DNA of 64,000 nt from Nonomuraea spiralis (GTDB lineage Bacteria > Actinomycetota > Actinomycetes > Streptosporangiales > Streptosporangiaceae), in the NCBI RefSeq assembly GCF_014648435.1, contig NZ_BMRC01000010.1, positions 124,001 through 188,000 of the forward strand. Reading direction: 5' to 3'. Shown one piece after another: positions 1 through 7,648 of the stretch; within the stretch, counting starts at the first letter, position 1; every line of letters begins with the position of its first letter. The notes below the pieces were generated by a model, which was given only the letters and a program-made list of their open reading frames with translations, searched no databases and was not told the origin of the DNA. A program made the translations under genes and the position numbers.

Positions 1-1
1 G

Positions 2-757
2 GCCCTCACCTACTACTCCTTCTTCGCCACCTTCGCCCTGGCCCTGCTGGCCTTCGGCATCCTCGGCCACGTCATGGACGACCCGACGGTCCTGGCCACG
101 GTCCAGCACTACCTGAGCGAGAACTTCCCGCGCCTCGACGTGGACGCGATCCGGGAGGCCGGGGGCACGGCCGGCGCGGTGGCCTTCGTCGCGCTGCCGC
201 TGACCGGCCTGTTCTGGATGGACACCCTGCGCTCGGCCACCCGGGCGATGTGGCGGCTGGAGGAGTATCCGGGCAACTTCTTCCTGCGCCAGCTCATCGA
301 CCTGGGCGTGCTGGCCGGGCTCGGGCTGCTGCTGGCCCTGTCGCTCGCCGTCGCCTTCGCCGCCGAGCGGCTGCTGACCTGGTTCGCCGTGCTCACTGTG
401 GGCGTGGAGGCCCTGCCGGCGCAGTGGGTGCTGACCGCCGCCGGGTTCGTGCTCGGCCTCGGCGTCAACACCCTGCTGGCCATGGCCCTGCTGACCGCGC
501 CGCCCCGGTTACGCGTGCCGCTGCGGCGGGTGATGGGCCCGGCGCTCGTCATCACCGCCGGGCTGGAGATCCTCAAGACGCTCGGCCTGGTCTACGTCAA
601 CCTCACCGCGGCCAATCCGGCCTACCGGGTGGTCGCGGGCGCGGCAGGCATGCTGCTGTTCCTGAAGGTGCTCAACCAGCTCGTCCTGTTCGCGACCGCG
701 CTGACGGCCACCGGCACCTCGGGCAGGGTCAGGGATCTGGCCGTACGGGAGCGTTGA
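2..757 (+). CDS. YihY/BrkB-family inner-membrane protein (5' truncated)
   Basis: The reading frame is already open at the window edge, so the N-terminus lies outside; the first in-frame Met is at 74 but is internal. The visible 251 residues begin with the family-typical ALTYYSFFATFALALLAFG segment. They hold about five to six hydrophobic membrane spans, a conserved central FWMDTLRSATRAMWRLEEYPG loop and a further helix pair near the C-terminus. This is the pattern of the YihY (formerly 'ribonuclease BN') / virulence factor BrkB family of polytopic membrane proteins, whose biochemical function is unsettled. One in-frame TTA leucine codon occurs at 509-511. The stop overlaps a TTGACA hexamer that could be the -35 box of the next gene. 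Confidence 0.8.
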   Translation, partial: ALTYYSFFATFALALLAFGILGHVMDDPTVLATVQHYLSENFPRLDVDAIREAGGTAGAVAFVALPLTGLFWMDTLRSATRAMWRLEEYPGNFFLRQLIDLGVLAGLGLLLALSLAVAFAAERLLTWFAVLTVGVEALPAQWVLTAAGFVLGLGVNTLLAMALLTAPPRLRVPLRRVMGPALVITAGLEILKTLGLVYVNLTAANPAYRVVAGAAGMLLFLKVLNQLVLFATALTATGTSGRVRDLAVRER

Positions 758-832
758 CAGGGATACCAACCAAGCGCATGCTCGTTTTCGGCGAGGGGGC
801 CGACCGGCTCTCCCCTTCCGAAGGGATCACCG

Positions 833-2593
833 ATGCGACCTGCCTCACCGGCCTCCGACGACCTCACCCCCCGTGGACGCAGCCGCCGCACCCTGCTCGT
901 CGCGGGCGGGATCCTGGTCACCGGCGCGGCGCTCGGCCAGGACCCGGCCTACGCCGAGGCCGACTACGACGTGGTGGTCGTCGGGTCGGGGGCCGCCGGG
1001 ATGACCGCCGCCCTCACCGCCGCCAAGCGCGGGCTGAGCACCGTCGTGCTGGAGAAGGCGCCGACGTTCGGTGGGTCGGCGGCTCGGTCGGGGGCGGGCA
1101 TCTGGATCCCGTGCAACGAGGTGATCCTCGCCGCCGGGGTGCCGGACACCCCGGCCAAGGCCGCCGCCTACCTCGCGCGCGTGGTCGGCGACACCGTACC
1201 GGTCGCGCGGCAGCAGGCGTTCCTCGCGGCGGGGCCGGACATGATCTCGTTCGTGACGCGCAACAGCCCGCTGCGCTTCCGGTTCATGGACGGCTACTCC
1301 GACTACTATCCGGAGTTCCCCGGCGGGATGCCGGGCGGGCGTTCCATCGAGCCCGACCAGTTCGACGGCAACCTGCTCGGGCCGGAGCTGGCCCGGCTCA
1401 ACCCGCCGTACATCCCGACCCCGGCGGGCATGGTCGTCTTCAGCGCCGACTACAAGTGGCTGACGCTCGCCGCGGTCAACGCGCAGGGGGCCGCGGTGTC
1501 GGCCGCGTGCCTGCTGCGCGGCACCCAGGCGGCGCTGCGCGGCGAGAAGCCTCTCACCATGGGGCAGGCGCTGGCCGCGGGGCTGCGGGCCGGGCTGCTG
1601 GCGGCCGGGGTGCCCGTGTGGCTGAACACGCCGCTGCTCGACCTGCACGTCGAAGGCGGCCGGGTCGCCGGCGTGGTCACCTCGGCCGGGCTGGTCAGGG
1701 CCAGGCGCGGGGTGATCGTGGGGTCGGGCGGGTTCGAGCACAGCGCGGCGATGCGGGCGGAGTTCCAGCGCCAGCCCATCGGTACGAGCTGGACCGTCGG
1801 CGCCAAGGAGAACACCGGCGACGGCATCGAGGCCGGCGAGCGGACCGGCGCCGCCCTGGACCTGATGGACGACGCCTGGTGGGGGCCGGTGATCCCGCTG
1901 CCCGGCGAGCCGTACTTCTGCCTGGCCGAACGGACGTTGCCGGGCTGCGTCATCGTCAACGGCAACGGCCGGCGCTTCGTCAACGAGGCCGCGCCCTACA
2001 GCGACGTCGTGCACGTCATGTACGACCGCAACACCCCGGCCGACCCGCACATCCCCGCCTGGCTGATCATCGACCAGCAGTACCGGAACAAGTACCTGTT
2101 CAAGGACGTCGCCCCGCTGCTGCCCTTCCCCGACTCCTGGTACGACGGCGGCGCCCTGTTCAGGGCCCCGACGATCGAGCAGCTCGCGCGGAAGATCGGA
2201 GTGCCCGAGGCGGCCCTGCGGGCCACGGTCAACCGCTTCAACGGGTTCGCCCTGGCCGGGCGGGACACCGACTTCCACCGCGGCGACAGCGCCTACGACC
2301 ACTATTACGCCGACCCGTACGTCCGGCCCAACCCGTGCCTGGCGCCGCTCTGGCTGCCGCCCTTCTACGCGTTCAAGATCGTCCCCGGCGACCTGGGCAC
2401 GAAGGGCGGACTGCGCACCGACGCCCGCGCCCGCGTCCTGCGGGCCGACGGCTCGGTCGTCCCCGGCCTGTACGCGGCCGGCAACGCCAGCGGCGCGGTC
2501 ATGGGCCACAGCTACGCGGGCTCGGGCTCGACCATCGGACCGGCCATGACCTTCGGCTACGTGGCCGCGAACGACCTGGCCGCCGGCGGCTGA
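833..2593 (+). CDS. FAD-dependent 3-ketosteroid delta1-dehydrogenase-like oxidoreductase with Tat-type signal
   Basis: This is a 586-aa flavoprotein of the FAD_binding_2 (fumarate reductase/KstD) superfamily. A GSGAAGMTAALTAAKRGL dinucleotide fold lies near residues 52-69. KstD-typical signatures follow: YYPEFPGGMPGGR, then PPFYAFKIVPGDLGTKGG, and a C-terminal AAGNASGAVMGHSYAGSGS stretch. KstD enzymes introduce the C1-C2 double bond into 3-ketosteroid ring A. The N-terminus carries SRRTLL (residues 17-22) followed by a hydrophobic stretch and an AYAEA cleavage-like site, a twin-arginine signal, which is odd for a family that is normally cytoplasmic. The ATG at 833 is chosen because GAAGGGA precedes it by about 8 nt. 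No steroid-catabolism gene lies nearby, so the substrate could be another cyclic ketone or enoate. Confidence 0.82.
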   Translation: MRPASPASDDLTPRGRSRRTLLVAGGILVTGAALGQDPAYAEADYDVVVVGSGAAGMTAALTAAKRGLSTVVLEKAPTFGGSAARSGAGIWIPCNEVILAAGVPDTPAKAAAYLARVVGDTVPVARQQAFLAAGPDMISFVTRNSPLRFRFMDGYSDYYPEFPGGMPGGRSIEPDQFDGNLLGPELARLNPPYIPTPAGMVVFSADYKWLTLAAVNAQGAAVSAACLLRGTQAALRGEKPLTMGQALAAGLRAGLLAAGVPVWLNTPLLDLHVEGGRVAGVVTSAGLVRARRGVIVGSGGFEHSAAMRAEFQRQPIGTSWTVGAKENTGDGIEAGERTGAALDLMDDAWWGPVIPLPGEPYFCLAERTLPGCVIVNGNGRRFVNEAAPYSDVVHVMYDRNTPADPHIPAWLIIDQQYRNKYLFKDVAPLLPFPDSWYDGGALFRAPTIEQLARKIGVPEAALRATVNRFNGFALAGRDTDFHRGDSAYDHYYADPYVRPNPCLAPLWLPPFYAFKIVPGDLGTKGGLRTDARARVLRADGSVVPGLYAAGNASGAVMGHSYAGSGSTIGPAMTFGYVAANDLAAGG

Positions 2594-2602
2594 CCGCCGT
2601 CG

Positions 2603-3280
2603 TCAGTCGGCCAGGTACGTGACCGAGCGGACGTCGTAGCCGGTCGCCTTGGAGCCGCGTACGTGCATGATCATCGCGCCGCCGTCGTAGGACCAGGCGC
2701 ACGCGTAGCCCTTCGGCTCCTTCGAGCAGCCCTGGAAGTGGTGGGTGACGCCGCGCGGGTCGTACCTGACCCGGAACAGCGTGCGCACCGCGGCCTCGGC
2801 GCCGACCTCCAGCCCGGCGTACCGGTCGCCGCGCTTCCAGGCGGCGAACAGGTGCGTGGCCGCGGCGGCGGGCCGCTCGACGTGCCGTGACAGGTAGACC
2901 TTGGTGACCTTGGAGCCGGTCACGGTCATGGCGATGCCGTTGAGGCCGCCGGGTACGCGCACGCTCGTGTGCACGTACCGGCACACGTTGCCCGAGCAGC
3001 CGTCGAAGCGGTCGGGCGCGCGGAAGGCGTAGGAGAAGATCGTGTTCACCGCGGCGGGGGTGGCGACCCGGGCGGCGGCGGCGCGGTCGCCGGCCAGCCA
3101 GGCGCGGAACAGCTTGCCGGCCGTCCCGGCGGGCGCCTGCGCGGCCGTCCTGGCGGAGGCGGAAGCGGAGGTGGGAGCGGTCGTGCGGGCGGAGGCGGGG
3201 GCGGCGGTGGTGAGGCCGAGGGTCAGCGTCGCGGTCGCCGCGAGGGCGGCGCCGCCGCCGAGAACCAGTCGTCTGGACAC
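2603..3280 (-). CDS. Secreted protein with twin-arginine-like signal, unknown function
   Basis: The 225-aa product starts at a GTG at 3280, because from there the sequence opens VSRRLVLGGGAALAATATL, a signal peptide with paired Arg, a long hydrophobic core and an APASA cleavage-type site. Translation upstream of this in the same frame looks like shadow sequence. After an Ala/Thr-rich linker the mature part has two repeated modules, each containing 'F.AW..GD' (LFRAWLAGDRAAAARVAT and LFAAWKRGDRYAGLEVG). Each module has a Cys pair (DGCSGNVC and QGCSKEPKGYAC) and a VTGSKVTK/HVRGSKATG strand. The internal duplication suggests two copies of a small disulfide-stabilised domain. I do not recognise an enzymatic family. 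The gene is convergent with the KstD-like gene, 9 bp apart. Confidence 0.75.
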   Translation of the reverse strand: MSRRLVLGGGAALAATATLTLGLTTAAPASARTTAPTSASASARTAAQAPAGTAGKLFRAWLAGDRAAAARVATPAAVNTIFSYAFRAPDRFDGCSGNVCRYVHTSVRVPGGLNGIAMTVTGSKVTKVYLSRHVERPAAAATHLFAAWKRGDRYAGLEVGAEAAVRTLFRVRYDPRGVTHHFQGCSKEPKGYACAWSYDGGAMIMHVRGSKATGYDVRSVTYLAD

Positions 3281-3388
3281 GGCACCGACGCTAGAGGCCG
3301 TCCCTTGCGCGGCGATTGCTCCCGGCTTGCAGCCATTCCAGTACGCGACCGGCCCACCACCCGCCCGACGCCGGCGTACGCTCCGGGC

Positions 3389-3613
3389 ATGGCTGAGGTC
3401 GAGTGGATGAGCATCGATCCTGACAACTTCGATCCCAAGAGCGTCTCCGCCCGCGAGGGGCGTTGCACGTGGCACGGCGAGGCGAACCCCGGCGAGCTCT
3501 GCGCGGGCACTCCGGTGGCGGGGGTCAGGGCGGCGGGCGGGCGGTGGCTGGCCTGCGAGCGTGCGGTCGCCCAGATCACCGAGCGGTACGGGGTTCCGCG
3601 CCCCGAGCTGTGA
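3389..3613 (+). CDS. Small Cys-containing hypothetical protein
   Basis: This 74-aa product starts MAEVEWMSIDPDNFDPKS from the ATG at 3389. It contains a GRCTWHGEANPGELC segment and a later WLACERAV, so three Cys and one His could bind a metal, but no known zinc-finger spacing is clear. It has no signal peptide and no membrane segment. Codon use (GC-rich third positions) fits a real gene. It is divergent from the secreted protein at 2603-3280 with a 108-bp gap. Function unknown. Confidence 0.6.
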   Translation: MAEVEWMSIDPDNFDPKSVSAREGRCTWHGEANPGELCAGTPVAGVRAAGGRWLACERAVAQITERYGVPRPEL

Positions 3614-3637
3614 TCGGCGCGTTTTTCGGCGCTTGAG

Positions 3638-3766
3638 CGAAACTTTCACAGCCCAAGAGAGCTGTCATCCAGGGGTTGTGTCCGCCGATCGGCGGTGTTC
3701 GCACAGAGGGCGTTGACAGCTGCACGGGATCAGGCCGACACTTTCGTGAGCGTACCGATAGTTTCG
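3638..3766 (+). promoter_or_regulatory. CGAAA/TTTCG boxes upstream of the xylanase gene
   Basis: GAAACTTTC (3639-3647, preceded by C so that it contains CGAAA) and two TTTCG pentamers (3742-3746 and 3762-3766) lie in the 190-bp region before the xylanase start. CGAAA/GAAAC-TTTC elements are known from Streptomyces xylanase promoters, where they mediate xylan-dependent control. TTGACA at 3713-3718 could be the -35 element; no convincing -10 is visible. Confidence 0.5.
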
Positions 3767-3800
3767 CCGACCTCCGTCCCCCCAAGGAGGAAGCACGCAC

Positions 3801-4796
3801 ATGAACGGCGTCCCCGCTCACCCCGGAAACCGCAGGCGCGGCCGCGCCCGGATGCTCGCCGTACGGGCCTGTGCCGTGGTCGCGGCGCTGGTCGTGGCCG
3901 TGACGATGCCGCCCGGCATCGCGAACGCGGCCCCCGTCACCTCCAATCAGACCGGCACCAACAACGGGTACTTCTACTCCTTCTGGACCGACAGCCCCGG
4001 ATCGGTCTCCATGGACCTGGGATCGGGCGGCGCGTACAGCACCTCGTGGCGCAACACCGGGAACTTCGTCGCCGGCAAGGGCTGGAACCCCGGCGGACGC
4101 AGGACCGTGACCTACTCGGGCAGCTTCAACCCGTCCGGCAACGCCTACCTCGCCGTGTACGGCTGGACCAGGAACCCGCTCGTCGAGTACTACATCGTCG
4201 ACAACTGGGGCACCTACCGGCCCACCGGGACGTACAAGGGCACGGTGACCAGCGACGGCGGCACGTACGACATCTACCAGACGACCCGCTACAACGCCCC
4301 CTCGATCGAGGGCAACAAGACCTTCAACCAGTACTGGAGCGTCCGGCAGTCGAAGCGGACCGGCGGGACCGTCACCACGGGCAACCACTTCGACGCCTGG
4401 GCCCGCAACGGCATGAGCCTGGGCGGCCACGACTACATGATCCTGGCGACGGAGGGCTACCAGAGCAGCGGCAGCTCGGCCATCACGATCGGCGGCTCCC
4501 CCGGCGGCGGCGACCCGGGCGGCAACCCCGGCGGCTGCACCGCGACCCTGTCCGCCGGCCAGCAGTGGAGCGACCGGTACAACCTCAACGTCGCGGTCAG
4601 CGGTTCGAACACCTGGACCGTGACGATGAACGTGCCCGCCCCCGAGAAGATCATGTCCACCTGGAACATCACCGCCGCCTACCCCAGCGCCCAGGTGCTG
4701 ACCGCCAAGCCCAACGGCAGCGGGAACAACTGGGGCGTGACCATCCAGCGCAACGGCAGTTCGACCTGGCCCACGGTCTCCTGCAGCGCGAGCTGA
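3801..4796 (+). CDS. Secreted endo-1,4-beta-xylanase, GH11 with C-terminal CBM2
   Basis: This 331-aa extracellular enzyme hydrolyses beta-1,4-xylan. Its signal peptide (Arg-rich start, VVAALVVAVTM core, ANA cleavage near residue 43) is followed by a GH11 jelly-roll with the hallmark NNGYFYSFWTD, TSWRNTGNFVAGKGW and the nucleophile in NPLVEYYIV (Glu129). The acid/base sits in ILATEGYQSSGSS (Glu218). A Gly/Pro/Asp linker (231-244) leads to a CBM2-type cellulose/xylan-binding module bounded by Cys246 and Cys328, with conserved Trp residues. It is strongly reminiscent of actinobacterial Xyn11A enzymes. The RBS AAGGAGG (3784-3790) lies 10 nt before the ATG. The gene stands alone, ends in a hairpin, and is preceded by xylanase-type CGAAA boxes. 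Confidence 0.96.
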   Translation: MNGVPAHPGNRRRGRARMLAVRACAVVAALVVAVTMPPGIANAAPVTSNQTGTNNGYFYSFWTDSPGSVSMDLGSGGAYSTSWRNTGNFVAGKGWNPGGRRTVTYSGSFNPSGNAYLAVYGWTRNPLVEYYIVDNWGTYRPTGTYKGTVTSDGGTYDIYQTTRYNAPSIEGNKTFNQYWSVRQSKRTGGTVTTGNHFDAWARNGMSLGGHDYMILATEGYQSSGSSAITIGGSPGGGDPGGNPGGCTATLSAGQQWSDRYNLNVAVSGSNTWTVTMNVPAPEKIMSTWNITAAYPSAQVLTAKPNGSGNNWGVTIQRNGSSTWPTVSCSAS

Positions 4797-4820
4797 CCCC
4801 GCGCGCCACCGCACACCCCG

Positions 4821-4851
4821 CGGCGCGGCGGCCTCCCCGGCCGCCGCGCCG
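4821..4851 (+). terminator. Perfect 13-bp hairpin after the xylanase gene
   Basis: CGGCGCGGCGGCC (4821-4833) and GGCCGCCGCGCCG (4839-4851) are exact reverse complements around a 5-nt TCCCC loop, 25 bp after the xylanase stop. There is no U-tract, as is common in high-GC actinobacteria. Confidence 0.75.
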
Positions 4852-4895
4852 TCGTGCTGCTCGCGGACGGGACGGAAGCTGAGCGTGACGACGTG

Positions 4896-4925
4896 TTCAC
4901 GGATGACAAGCCGGGATCGTACAGT
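4896..4925 (+). promoter_or_regulatory. Possible promoter of the amino-acid permease gene
   Basis: TTCACG (4896-4901) and TACAGT (4920-4925) are separated by 18 bp, and each matches 4 of 6 positions of the sigma-A-type consensus. They lie about 120 bp before the permease start. The remaining leader (4926-5043) shows no gene. Confidence 0.35.
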
Positions 4926-5043
4926 GTCAGGATGACGGTCGAGATCACGTGGTCGCGGCGGCGTACGGCGGCCGGCCGGCGCTCGCCGTCACCCCCACGC
5001 GGGACGCATCCCATCATCCTCACGGACGAGAAGGACCACCCCC

Positions 5044-6432
5044 ATGGCTCAGATCAGTCCCCCCAGCCCACCGGAGGCCGGTAGCGGCCAGCCCAGCCTG
5101 AAGCGGGTGATGGGCCCCGGCCTGTTGCTGCTGTTCATCGTCGGCGACATCCTCGGCACCGGCATCTACGCACTGACGGGCCAGGTCGCGGGCGAGGTGG
5201 GCGGCGCGGCCTGGCTGCCCTTCTCCATCGCCTTCCTCGTCGCGCTGATCACCGCCTGCTCCTACCTGGAGCTGGTCACGAAGTATCCGGAGGCCGCGGG
5301 CGCCGCCCTCTACGTGCACAAGGCGTTCGGCAAGCAGGCGCTGACGTTCCTGGTGTGCTTCGCGGTGATGTGCTCGGGCATCACCTCGGCATCGGCGGCC
5401 TCGCGCGCGTTCGCCGCCAACCTGGCCACCGGGTTCGGCTTCGACGCCGGCAACGGCGTCATCCTCCTGATCGCCGTGGGCTTCATGCTGCTGGTCCTGG
5501 CCGTCAACCTGCGGGGTGTGGGCGAGAGCGTCAAGCTCAACGTCGTGCTCACCGCGGTCGAGCTGTCGGGGCTGCTGCTCGTCATCGTGCTCAGCCTGTA
5601 CTTCATCGCCGGCGGCGACGCCGACTTCTCCCGCGTCGTCGCCTTCGAGACCCCCGCAGACAAGAGCGTGTTCCTGGCCGCCAGCGCCGCGACCTCGCTG
5701 GCCTTCTTCGCCATGGTCGGCTTCGAGGACTCCGTCAACATGGCGGAGGAGACCAAGGACCCGACCCGGATCTTCCCGCGCATGATGTTCACCGGCCTCG
5801 GCATCACCGGGCTGATCTACGTGCTCGTGTCCATCTGCGCGGTCGCCGTGGTCCCGGTCGGGCAGCTCGCGGAGAGCGAGACACCCCTGGTCACGGTGGT
5901 GCAGACCGCCGCGCCGGGCGTGCCGATCGCCTCGCTGCTGCCGTTCATCTCGATGTTCGCCGTCGCGAACTCGGCGCTGATCAACATGCTGATGGCCAGC
6001 AGGCTGCTGTACGGCATGAGCAAGCAGGGCGTGTTGCCGCCGTTCCTGTCGGCCGTGCACGCCACCCGGCGCACCCCGCACGCGGCGATCCTGTTCACCA
6101 CCCTGATCGCGGTCGGGCTCATCACGTTCGTCTCGCTGGTGCCCGACAGCCCGGTCGTGGCGCTGCTGGGCGGCACGACCTCGCTGCTCCTGCTCGCCGT
6201 CTTCGCGGCCGTCAACGTCGCCGTCCTCGTCCTGCGCCGGGACGTGCGGACCGACCGGCACTTCAACGCGGGCCGCGTGCTCCCCGTGGTGGGCACGGTC
6301 ACCTGCCTCTACCTGGTGCTGCCGTGGTCCTCCGGGCGTCCGGCCGGCCAGTACGAGATCGCCGGGATCCTGCTGGTGGTCGGCGCGATCCTGTGGGTGC
6401 CGTCCTGGTTGTCGGCCAGGCGGCGCAGCTGA
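5044..6432 (+). CDS. APC-superfamily amino-acid permease
   Basis: The 462-aa protein has roughly twelve hydrophobic spans and the APC-family first-helix motif LLLLFIVGDILGTGIYALTGQVAGEVG, with the unwound GTGIY that binds the amino-acid backbone. The second helix carries SYLELVTKYPEAAGAALYV, followed by an SLAFFAMVGFEDSVNMAEETKDP region typical of APC transporters. It probably imports amino acids by proton symport across the cytoplasmic membrane; substrate not predictable. ATG at 5044 is the first in-frame start before this motif. It is monocistronic, with a hairpin 45 bp downstream. Confidence 0.88.
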   Translation: MAQISPPSPPEAGSGQPSLKRVMGPGLLLLFIVGDILGTGIYALTGQVAGEVGGAAWLPFSIAFLVALITACSYLELVTKYPEAAGAALYVHKAFGKQALTFLVCFAVMCSGITSASAASRAFAANLATGFGFDAGNGVILLIAVGFMLLVLAVNLRGVGESVKLNVVLTAVELSGLLLVIVLSLYFIAGGDADFSRVVAFETPADKSVFLAASAATSLAFFAMVGFEDSVNMAEETKDPTRIFPRMMFTGLGITGLIYVLVSICAVAVVPVGQLAESETPLVTVVQTAAPGVPIASLLPFISMFAVANSALINMLMASRLLYGMSKQGVLPPFLSAVHATRRTPHAAILFTTLIAVGLITFVSLVPDSPVVALLGGTTSLLLLAVFAAVNVAVLVLRRDVRTDRHFNAGRVLPVVGTVTCLYLVLPWSSGRPAGQYEIAGILLVVGAILWVPSWLSARRRS

Positions 6433-6476
6433 TCAAGGTAATGGGCATTTCCGCCCGGCCTTTCGCGGTTTTCCGG

Positions 6477-6510
6477 GGGCGGCGGCCCGTCATTCGCGAA
6501 CCCGCCGCCC
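6477..6510 (+). terminator. Hairpin after the permease gene
   Basis: GGGCGGCGG (6477-6485) pairs exactly with CCGCCGCCC (6502-6510) across a 16-nt loop, 45 bp after the permease stop. It has no T-tract. The surrounding 6433-6656 holds no gene, and AT-richer patches near 6440-6560 probably include the promoter of the next gene. Confidence 0.4.
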
Positions 6511-6656
6511 ATTCCGGGGCTCATTCGCCGGGCATTTCCCGCCGGTTGTCGTTCCTGCCGAGGGCCGCCGAGGGACCTTAAGCCCGGCGGAAGAAGACCG
6601 TAAGTCTGCTCCGGCACAGTGGGAACACACAGACCGGAACCGGAAGGAAAAGATCG

Positions 6657-7220
6657 ATGCGCAAGGTCAAGCTCCAGCTCCAGATCACCGCGGACGGCTT
6701 CGTGGGCGGCCCCGCCGGCGAGATGGACTGGGTGACGTTCCCCTGGACCGACGACATCAACGCCCACGTCGCGGCCCTGTGGGAGCCGGTCGACTGCATC
6801 GTGCTGGGCCGCAGGCTGGCCGAGGGCTTCATCCCGGCGTGGGAGTCCCGCCCCGAGGGCGAGACGGAGGAGGGCATCGACAAGATGATCAACACTCCGA
6901 AGGTCGTCATCTCCCGCAGCCTCACCGAGTCGCCCTGGAAGAACGCCGTCGTGGCCGGCGGCGACCCGGCCGAGACGATCGACGAGCTGAAGGCGAAGCC
7001 CGGCGGCGACGTGATGGTCGCCGGTGGCGCCTCGATCGGCCGCGAGCTGATCTCCCACGGGCTGATCGACGAGCTGCACCTGTTCGTCAACCCGGTCGCG
7101 ATCGGGGCCGGGCTGCCGCTGTTCCCGACCGGCTCGGGTTACCAGAGGCTGCGCCTGGTCGCCGCGCGCCCGTTCGACTGCGGTGTGGTGGGCCTGCACT
7201 ACGAGCCGGAGCGTTCCTGA
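6657..7220 (+). CDS. RibD C-terminal / dihydrofolate-reductase-family protein
   Basis: The 187-aa product has the DHFR-like fold of the RibD_C family. It opens MRKVKLQLQITADGFVGG, followed by GEMDWVTFPW, then CIVLGRRLAEGF, VVISRSLTESPW, a glycine-rich VMVAGGASIGRELI nucleotide-binding turn and the closing IDELHLFVNPVAIGAGLPLF. Family members are small NADPH-dependent reductases, often of unknown substrate, and are common as single genes in actinomycetes. It is not a bona fide folate DHFR by sequence. RBS GGAAGG (6642-6647) precedes the ATG. A strong intrinsic terminator follows 44 bp after the stop. Confidence 0.88.
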   Translation: MRKVKLQLQITADGFVGGPAGEMDWVTFPWTDDINAHVAALWEPVDCIVLGRRLAEGFIPAWESRPEGETEEGIDKMINTPKVVISRSLTESPWKNAVVAGGDPAETIDELKAKPGGDVMVAGGASIGRELISHGLIDELHLFVNPVAIGAGLPLFPTGSGYQRLRLVAARPFDCGVVGLHYEPERS

Positions 7221-7263
7221 CGGACTTCACGGGCCCGCCGGTAAATCCCGCGGCGAACGAGGA

Positions 7264-7314
7264 ACGCGCTTCCCGAAGCGGCCGGAGAATGGCCGTACGG
7301 GTGGCGCGTTTTTT
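7264..7314 (+). terminator. Intrinsic terminator with six-T tract
   Basis: The outer arms 7264-7275 (ACGCGCTTCCCG) and 7298-7309 (CGGGTGGCGCGT) match at 10 of 12 positions. They enclose a second perfect 5-bp stem (7279-7283 with 7291-7295), and a run of six T begins at 7309. This is one of the few T-tract terminators in the window, and it insulates the assembly-line genes from the upstream reductase gene. Confidence 0.75.
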
Positions 7315-7563
7315 GGTCGGAAGGGCATTGACCTGGAGAAAGTCCAGCCAGTCAACCAGCGTGATGGCGATACGGGAAAGAAAGGCCGCCGGCGTACGCG
7401 GGAGCACGCCGAGAGAGGGCGGCGGCCGGACCGATCGCCCGGCGGTACGGGCGATCCCGCGCTCCGCGGCCCGTTCGCGAGCGGCCCGCGGCGGACCCGC
7501 GAGGCTCCCCCGACGCGGTACGACGGCCCGGGACGCCGGCCGAATACGGGATTCACTCGAGGG

Positions 7564-7593
7564 TTGACACCCATCTGGTGACCAGGTCATCCT
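7564..7593 (+). promoter_or_regulatory. Putative promoter/operator of the NRPS operon
   Basis: TTGACA (7564-7569) is followed after 18 bp by CATCCT (7588-7593), a weak -10. The spacer contains the perfect palindrome CTGGT-G-ACCAG (7575-7585), a good position for a repressor. The rest of 7315-7648 has no gene that I can support. The untranslated leader to the ATG at 7649 would be about 50 nt. Confidence 0.45.
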
Positions 7594-7648
7594 GTTCGGC
7601 GGCGTGCCCAAAAGGTCCCAAAAAACTCAACAATCGGCAGGCGCGACA

